Below, piece after piece: positions 59,164 to 64,000 of a DNA stretch of 64,000 nt. The translations under genes were made by a program, and so were the position numbers. Positions within the stretch are counted from its first letter, which is position 1; the number at the start of each line of letters is the position of its first letter. The notes beneath the pieces were generated by a model, which was not told the origin of the DNA, ran no database searches, and saw only the letters and a program-made list of their open reading frames with translations. The stretch is from Paenibacillus lupini (GTDB taxonomy: Bacteria; Bacillota; Bacilli; Paenibacillales; Paenibacillaceae), in NCBI RefSeq assembly GCF_011761355.1, contig NZ_JAASRW010000001.1:682001-746000 (forward strand), in the 5' to 3' direction.

Positions 59164-60093
59164 ATGGAATTGCGCCAACTGAATACGTTCCGCATAGTTG
59201 CATCAACTTTAAATTTCAGTCGGGCTGCGGAAGCGCTGAACTACGTCCCCTCCAACGTCACGATGCAAATAAAAGCATTGGAGGAGGAGCTTGGAGTTCG
59301 TCTCTTTGATCGCTTGGGCAAGCAGCTTGTTCTTACACATGAGGGGAAACGCTTTTTAACACATGTTCAAAGCGTTCTAGACAAATTGGACGAAGCTCGC
59401 AGTGCCGTTCATCACAATGAAAATCTAAGTGGTACCTTAACGATAAGTGCCAATGAGGTTATTTGCGCCTATCGGCTTCCAGCTGTCTTTCAGCGTTTTC
59501 GCTCACAGCATTCAGGAGTTCGTCTAATCTTCCGCTCCGTTCCAAATCTAGAGCTCAAGCAAACTCTTTTCGAGGGAATCGCAGATGTCGTCTTTATATT
59601 AGACGAACCCGTTCGCTCGAGCGGACTTGCAGTGGAACCATTGTTGGAAGAAACATTCCGCTTTTTCGCCGCTCCGGATCATCGTCTCGCGAAACGAACT
59701 GTACTGCAGTTGGAAGACTTTCACGAAGAAGTGTTCTTGACAAATGAAAAGGGGTGTCCTTATCGAACCATGTTTGACCGGGCATTTGAGAAAGAGGGCA
59801 TTGATAGTATCACGTATTTAGAGTTTCAAAGTGCCGAAGCCATTAAACAATGTGCAATTACGGGAATCGGAATTGCCTTTCTTCCTGAAATAACAGCGGA
59901 AGCCGAGGTTCAACGTGGCGAACTTGTTGCTCTTCCTTGGCAAATTCCCGACTTGCATGTGTATACACAGATGTTATGGCATAAAGACAAGTGGCTTTCA
60001 CCAATCATATTAGCTTTCATAGAAGCAGCAAGGGAGGTTCTCGCTATAGAGGGGGAGAATGAATTAGCGAGGGAACAAGCTGATGGGAGATAA
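59164..60093 (+). CDS. LysR-family regulator
   Basis: 309 residues from ATG 59164 with AGGAAG upstream. HTH domain: LNTFRIVASTLNFSRAAEAL, YVPSNVTMQIKALEEELGVR. The effector domain begins near GTLTISANEVICAYRLP. It probably controls the divergent MetX-like hydrolase gene. The next gene begins 10 nt before its stop. Confidence 0.9.
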   Translation: MELRQLNTFRIVASTLNFSRAAEALNYVPSNVTMQIKALEEELGVRLFDRLGKQLVLTHEGKRFLTHVQSVLDKLDEARSAVHHNENLSGTLTISANEVICAYRLPAVFQRFRSQHSGVRLIFRSVPNLELKQTLFEGIADVVFILDEPVRSSGLAVEPLLEETFRFFAAPDHRLAKRTVLQLEDFHEEVFLTNEKGCPYRTMFDRAFEKEGIDSITYLEFQSAEAIKQCAITGIGIAFLPEITAEAEVQRGELVALPWQIPDLHVYTQMLWHKDKWLSPIILAFIEAAREVLAIEGENELAREQADGR

Positions 60094-60487
60094 TTCAAAG
60101 GGCAAACGGAAGTCAGTGTGTAGCGGCGTTACTTATTATTGGAATGTCCAACAAGATGCCGAAGACTATGGACGAATCAATCTAAATATTGTGTCAGAGG
60201 ATAGGTTATCCGGCACAAAAGCCAAAGCTTGGAGTTTTGGGACTGGTGGTAATATGATGTTTACCGGTTCTGTAGTTTGCATTTATGATAGTTTTGGCAA
60301 GCCTGAAATTGATAGAATAATATTCTCTAAAAATAAAAAGGAAGCACAGGTTTATGTACGAACGGATAGTAGTATAAAGAACCAAGAACGAGTCGTGGTT
60401 ATTTTAGATAATGTCTCTACTGTTCAAGTTTTTGACTCTGAAACGGAATCTAGTTTTGATATCTACCCCGACGCATTCCGGGATTAA
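60083..60487 (+). CDS. hypothetical protein overlapping the LysR end
   Basis: 134 residues. The ATG lies inside the LysR stop region with GAGGGAA upstream, so translation is probably coupled. The sequence is a beta-rich soluble protein with a glycine/methionine turn (SFGTGGNMMFTGSVVCIYD) and no signal peptide. The start may have been altered by a past fusion, as the first residues (GDNSKGKRKS) look unlike the rest. I do not recognise a family. Confidence 0.5.
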   Translation: MGDNSKGKRKSVCSGVTYYWNVQQDAEDYGRINLNIVSEDRLSGTKAKAWSFGTGGNMMFTGSVVCIYDSFGKPEIDRIIFSKNKKEAQVYVRTDSSIKNQERVVVILDNVSTVQVFDSETESSFDIYPDAFRD

Positions 60488-60513
60488 GCTAACCCGAGGG
60501 ACGGACTTCGTTT

Positions 60514-60596
60514 ACCTAATAGGAAAGATAGTTGAATAGCAAACTGAATGAAGCTGCCGGTACACGACCGGCAGCTTTGTTACGTTAAGGGCAGGA
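60514..60596. repeat. dispersed repeat copy, shares stem with 55049
   Basis: ACCTAATAGGAAAGATAGTT, then AGCTGCCGG/CCGGCAGCT stem with TACACGA loop, TTTGTTACG, then TTAAGGGCAGGA. The outer arm pairing has partly decayed. Confidence 0.7.
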
Positions 60597-60671
60597 TAAC
60601 GGAGAAACTTTGTGACTTTTAGAACGTCTAATAGAGATTACCAATTTCAAGGAGATTGAAGGGGGAGAGTC

Positions 60672-61166
60672 ATGTCGCAGAAGAATTTGTTAAAAAAAGC
60701 GACAAAGGTTTTACGAGCGATCGAGTGGGCGCTGCTGATCTTACTGATCGGTTATTCTATGTTGATCATTTACCCTTTTTCGGACATGAACCAATTTAAC
60801 AAAGATATCCATAAGGCGAAACGCGAAGGTATCTATTTCGATGCAGATGAGAAATTTCAGCCGTACTTCGGCACTTCTGTTCGTTTGGACGGAGTTGTTT
60901 ATAATCAGAAAGAACTTCTTATTTATATGTCAGGGAAAGCGTTTGGACCGAATTCAAAGTTACCTAACCGGATTCAAGTAAAGACGGACAAAGGAACCAT
61001 CTTGCAATCCAATGGTGGTGGAAGTTCTACGAATATTTTAAGAGCGAGAGGCATTTATGATTTCAAAGATGTCCCGGCCGGTATCCAATCTATTACCGTA
61101 TATAACAAAGCTTACAGTGAATCGTTCTCGTTCCAAATCGATCTCAAGGGGGGCGAATTGCAATGA
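60672..61166 (+). CDS. membrane-anchored hypothetical, beta-rich outer domain
   Basis: 164 residues. One transmembrane helix at about 17-38, followed by an extracellular beta-rich domain containing YFGTSVRLDGVVYNQKELLI and late VPAGIQSITVYN. It resembles DUF5643-type outer domains in style, but I cannot assign it with certainty. AAGGGGGAGAG precedes the ATG. Its stop overlaps the next ATG by four bases, so they form an operon of two. Confidence 0.6.
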   Translation: MSQKNLLKKATKVLRAIEWALLILLIGYSMLIIYPFSDMNQFNKDIHKAKREGIYFDADEKFQPYFGTSVRLDGVVYNQKELLIYMSGKAFGPNSKLPNRIQVKTDKGTILQSNGGGSSTNILRARGIYDFKDVPAGIQSITVYNKAYSESFSFQIDLKGGELQ

Positions 61167-61780
61167 TGGAGATAAAATATAGAAAACATATGCCTATAGG
61201 ACATTTTCTGCGTTGGCTGTTCATCCTTGCCCTAGTTCTGTTCTTGATCAGAGCGCATTACGGCTCAAAACCATGGAGTCTGGAAAGTGTCGTCCATCAA
61301 GCTCAATCCAGCATGGAGATGCCTTCAGCTTCGATTGCTTCGATTGCGGACTCGGGCAGAGGCATACAATCGGTAATTCTGTTGGATCGTGAACATTCGA
61401 TGTTCCATCATATGTTCGTCGCCCGTCCGTTTGGCATGTTGTGGGAAAACAGAGGCGGCGGATTCGGTATGTCGCTTGATCCCGACGTTCTTATCGATTT
61501 CAAGTGGGGAATGGCGACTTTCGGCGCTTATCGACATTACTATTACATCGGTCAGGTTCACGACTCGCGCGTCGCCCATGTCAAAGTAATCTGGCATGAC
61601 GGATACGAGCAAAATGCTTACTTGACTGACGGCGTATATCAAGTGGCCCGGGCGATCAAACGTTCTTCCGATGACGGTCAATCTCCAGTATCGAAAACTC
61701 GTATGATCGCATATGACAAAAAAGGAACGAAACTTTATGAATTGACGCCTGAGCAAGGCGAAATTAAGAAAACTAACTAA
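61163..61780 (+). CDS. membrane-anchored hypothetical, operon partner
   Basis: 205 residues. One transmembrane helix at about 12-30 (FLRWLFILALVLFLIRA). The outer domain begins with a Ser/Ala-rich linker and has YYYIGQVHDSRVAHVKVIW and later YDKKGTKLYEL, a beta-sandwich-like pattern. Overlaps the preceding gene by ATGA, so the two are co-expressed and may interact in the membrane. No family recognised. Confidence 0.6.
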   Translation: MMEIKYRKHMPIGHFLRWLFILALVLFLIRAHYGSKPWSLESVVHQAQSSMEMPSASIASIADSGRGIQSVILLDREHSMFHHMFVARPFGMLWENRGGGFGMSLDPDVLIDFKWGMATFGAYRHYYYIGQVHDSRVAHVKVIWHDGYEQNAYLTDGVYQVARAIKRSSDDGQSPVSKTRMIAYDKKGTKLYELTPEQGEIKKTN

Positions 61781-61932
61781 CATTCAAAAATAGTTCGTCT
61801 GACTTTTGTCATGTCGAGGAAGAAAAGCAGAAAAATGGGTACGGCATTTTACACTAATAACATCCTGTCAGAATATGATTGTTTAGATACGAACCTCCCA
61901 GGTTACGCGAGCTTACAAGGAGATGTGGTTTA

Positions 61933-62832
61933 ATGACGCAAAGCCGAGCGAAAGTTTCCAAACCTGTGCAGCTCTATTCCAGTCACGCATACCGGTTTAT
62001 TGAAAAGCTTGGCTGCAAGCCAAGCGATCAATTGCATTTCTTATTAATCAATGACGCTAAAGGCAAAAACCGAGGCTTTAGCGTTGCTACCGTGCTTCCC
62101 GCAATAACCTTGCATAAGCCTTTTCATTCCTTAGAAAGGTTGGTTCCTCAAATCAAGCTTTTTTCAAGGAGAAACAAGCCTGTAAATGTACTGTGGCTAA
62201 ATAAAAAAGGCTATGCCGTTTTTATGGAGATTAACGGCCGGGAAACGACGAAAGACAGCCCGTTCAAAGCCATTAGAGCACAGTTCATCGATGTCGATTT
62301 AAACAAAATTTCAGCGCTTTTCAAAACGAAAGAACAAGTCCAGCAGAAGATCGACTCCATTCTCTCCGATCCTTCAGAGCGGCTTCAATCCATTACAATC
62401 ACACAAAATAAACACGGCCAATATCGCCTTTTAGCTCAGCGGACAAAACAGAGAGTAGCCGTATTGAAAAAACAATATATAAACAAACATGGAGACCGCA
62501 TCAAAGATACAATGATCGTCGAAACGAAAAACGGTTATCACATCTATTGGATCATGCAAGGCGGAAACATAAGCAAATTCGTTCCTATTCAAAAAGCATT
62601 AGCCCAAACCTTCGATTCCGATCCGATGATCACAAACCTATCAAGAGTTATGCGTATACCAGGGTTTTACCATATGAAAAATCCCGATAGCCCCTATATG
62701 GTCAAGGTCAAACAATGGGGTAGGGAAAAGCCGTTCACGCAAGAGGAGCTTATTGAATTGCTTGAATTAAAACCTTTAGTCACAGCGAAACTCAGGCAAA
62801 AGCGCCGCAAGCTACATGTTCGAAATGCCTCA
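61933..62832 (+). CDS. RepB-like / archaeo-eukaryotic-type primase domain protein
   Basis: 299 residues and stop at 62833-62835, from ATG 61933 after CAAGGAGATGTGGTTTA. The AEP primase signatures are present in order: D-x-D metal motif QFIDVDLN (D120, D122), the histidine motif TKNGYHIYWIM (about residue 205) and SRVMRIPGFYHMKNP, typical of RepB_primase/PrimPol of plasmids and mobile elements. No helicase or zinc domain is attached. It would synthesise primers on single-stranded DNA. Standing alone in the chromosome suggests a relict of an integrated element or a repair primase. Confidence 0.8.
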
Positions 62833-62835
62833 TGA

Positions 62836-63009
62836 AGAATTGATAAACCCCTAGCTCTTGCAGCCAGGGGTTTTGTGCGATAGTTTAACAAAATGTATTT
62901 CGGAGTGCAACTGGCAACATCCAGCATGTGGGTAATGACTCCGCTCGTCGGAGTGATAGGCCTTGCAATTTATTTCTTTTTTTTAGTACATTCCCTAGGA
63001 GGCCCAAAC
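62836..63009. other. short intergenic region downstream of the primase gene
   Basis: A hairpin CCCCTAGC...GCAGCCAGGGG at 62848-62871 follows the primase stop and may be its terminator. Nothing else supported. Confidence 0.45.
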
Positions 63010-63057
63010 AAAGATCTGAGATCTGCTGCCGGTTTATTGTTCAAGAAAGGGCGGTAA
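63010..63057. repeat. 3' half of dispersed repeat
   Basis: One stem arm (AGATCTGCTGCCGG) followed by TTTATTGTTCAAGAAAGGGC. The left arm and 5' module are absent. Confidence 0.55.
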
Positions 63058-63094
63058 TGTTCAATAGCAATATAGATTTGGTTTGATGACTGAC

Positions 63095-63646
63095 TCATTC
63101 TTTAAAATAGGGCGTAATCCCTCTTGAATATAGGTTCTCCACTAACTTGAAAAATTCTTCTGACGGTAAATCCTTTTGACGTTGGATCCAAAGACGAAAT
63201 AAAGAAAGGGAAGTTGTCAGGTAAAACTCAATTAAGTACGGAGTTAAGGAATGGTTTTGCGGAACGTTTAATTCTAATTGATCCAAAGTGATTTCTTTTT
63301 TTAAGCGTTTTAAAAAACGGCTGCTTCCATAATCACCCAAAAGAGCATTAAGAACCAGGAGATGTGCTCTATTATCTAGACAATAAAGTGTATCTTGAAC
63401 CGTATGCATCGATAGCTCTTTGTTCGCCAATTCTTTTTTTAGGTCATTCAATAAGTCATTTTCAACAGAATCTAACAATTCGTAAATGTCAGTAAAGTAT
63501 TGATAAAAGGTGCTGCGGTTATATCCTGACTTATTCGCAATTTCCTGAAGCGAAATCTTCTCAATCGGCTTTTGGCTATACAACTCACAAAAAACTTCTA
63601 CAAACTTTTGTCTTGTTTTCTCCGTTATTTCGGGTTGCTTTTTCAT
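63095..63646 (-). CDS. TetR/AcrR-family regulator
   Basis: 183 residues. HTH: FVEVFCELYSQKPIEKISLQ, EIANKSGYNRSTFYQYFTDI. TetR_C_7-like effector region. GTAGGAGGGAAAC precedes the ATG. Divergent from the ketopantoate-reductase-like gene; the palindrome at 63728 lies between them and is probably its operator. Confidence 0.85.
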   Translation of the reverse strand: MKKQPEITEKTRQKFVEVFCELYSQKPIEKISLQEIANKSGYNRSTFYQYFTDIYELLDSVENDLLNDLKKELANKELSMHTVQDTLYCLDNRAHLLVLNALLGDYGSSRFLKRLKKEITLDQLELNVPQNHSLTPYLIEFYLTTSLSLFRLWIQRQKDLPSEEFFKLVENLYSRGITPYFKE

Positions 63647-63695
63647 GTTTCCCTCCTACAAGTGAATCATCCGACAAATAATAAAAAACTGATGG

Positions 63696-63749
63696 TTGAT
63701 CAAGCAATAATAAAGATTTATGATCACATCATACAACATGTTGTCTGAT
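63696..63749 (+). promoter_or_regulatory. promoter and operator before the panE-like gene
   Basis: TTGATC (63696-63701), 17 bp, TATGAT (63719-63724), then ATCATACAACA/TGTTGTCTGAT, a 22-bp inverted repeat (63728-63749) with one mismatched pair, over the expected start site. Confidence 0.7.
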
Positions 63750-63786
63750 GATCAAAAGAAAATGTTAATAAGTAGGGGTGGTTTTA

Positions 63787-64000
63787 ATGTCAGCAAAACA
63801 AGATAGAATTTTAATTTTTGGTGCAGGTGTCATCGGGAGCATGTACGCAATTAAGCTAATTGAAGCAGGGTTTGACGTTAGCCTTTTTGCACATTCTAAT
63901 AGATTTAAATCATTAAGAGAGAATGGCCTGCAATATAAAGAAAAAGGTACAGTTAGATCGATACAAGTGAAGGTCATTGATACGCTCGAAAATGACGATG
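63787..64000 (+). CDS. ketopantoate-reductase-family protein (3' truncated by window edge)
   Basis: The first 71 codons. RILIFGAGVIGSMYAIKLIE is the dinucleotide-binding GxGxxG start of ApbA/PanE proteins, followed by AGFDVSLFAHSNRFKSLREN, with the basic residues that choose NADPH. The rest lies beyond the window. GTAGGGGTGG precedes the ATG. Divergent from a TetR gene, so probably an inducible accessory reductase rather than the housekeeping PanE. Confidence 0.8.
   Translation, partial: MSAKQDRILIFGAGVIGSMYAIKLIEAGFDVSLFAHSNRFKSLRENGLQYKEKGTVRSIQVKVIDTLENDD

Noticed and set aside
1..64000. CRISPR arrays, rRNA and tRNA genes, riboswitches
   Set aside because: No regularly spaced repeats with unique spacers, no cloverleaf or rRNA-like sequence, and no recognisable T-box or metabolite riboswitch was found by reading both strands.

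Overview
The window looks like a chromosomal segment of an endospore-forming, low-to-mid GC Firmicute, most likely Paenibacillaceae (Paenibacillus or a close relative). This rests on strong GGAGG-type ribosome binding sites with frequent TTG/GTG starts, a CotF-like spore-coat protein, an Amj-type lipid II flippase, a copper-amine-oxidase-type N-terminal domain protein, a LysM/amidase cell-wall pair and a BcrAB/UppP bacitracin-type module. No rRNA, tRNA, CRISPR array or intact transposon was seen. It is an accessory, single-gene-cassette landscape: many one-gene units with their own terminators, several divergent regulator/target pairs, and an unusual number of gene ruins.

Layout. 1-8.2 kb: partial gene, YwaF-like membrane protein, DUF4037 protein, cupin, Amj flippase, zinc ribbon and small exported proteins, a glycine-rich helical protein, an XRE regulator with C-terminal repeats, a methyltransferase, a tandem pair sharing a YDGS/GTI domain, and a VOC protein. 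8.4-16.3 kb: hydrolase, EEP nuclease/phosphatase, two GyrI-like proteins divergent from a WYL regulator, VOC, lipoproteins, an APH-like kinase. 16.4-24.6 kb: tRNA-dihydrouridine synthase, an IS1182-type ruin, CotF-like coat protein, APC and LysE transporters, two very small genes, a frameshifted gene between two near-identical repeats, and a GNAT acetyltransferase. 24.7-30.4 kb: VOC pseudogene, TetR with a pentapeptide-repeat protein sharing a palindromic operator, and GC-rich probably foreign genes (class-C-like serine hydrolase, SDR) with an AraC regulator. 30.5-38.9 kb: hydantoinase ruin, two-component system plus ABC transporter plus UppP, integrase ruin, ABM monooxygenase, quinone-reductase-like MDR divergent from TetR, and a UppS paralogue. 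39-50.4 kb: amidohydrolase divergent from MarR with operators placed exactly on both promoters, DUF4375, DinB, a ruin of a sigma-factor SnoaL domain, DHFR-like protein, NarL-type two-component operon, VOC, DinB fragment, DUF1772, sigma-70/SnoaL factor, SRPBCC, VOC. 50.4-64 kb: Old Yellow Enzyme ruin, MDR oxidoreductase, LysR, two SDR ruins around an MFS exporter, amidase, LysM protein, MetX-like hydrolase with LysR, membrane-anchored unknowns, a RepB-like primase, and TetR divergent from a ketopantoate-reductase-like gene running off the end.

Functional themes. One is undecaprenyl/cell-envelope defence: Amj, sensor-regulator plus BcrAB-like transporter plus UppP, a UppS paralogue, amidase and LysM protein. 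Another is small-molecule detoxification under dedicated repressors: MDR, SDR, VOC, DinB, MFS, ABM, pentapeptide protein. The most distinctive non-coding feature is a dispersed intergenic repeat. It has a 5' module near GCTAACTGGGAACATTAGTT, a variable perfect hairpin, and a 3' module near TTGTTGAAGTAAAGGGCAGG. It occurs about ten times in full and about ten times as halves across the window.
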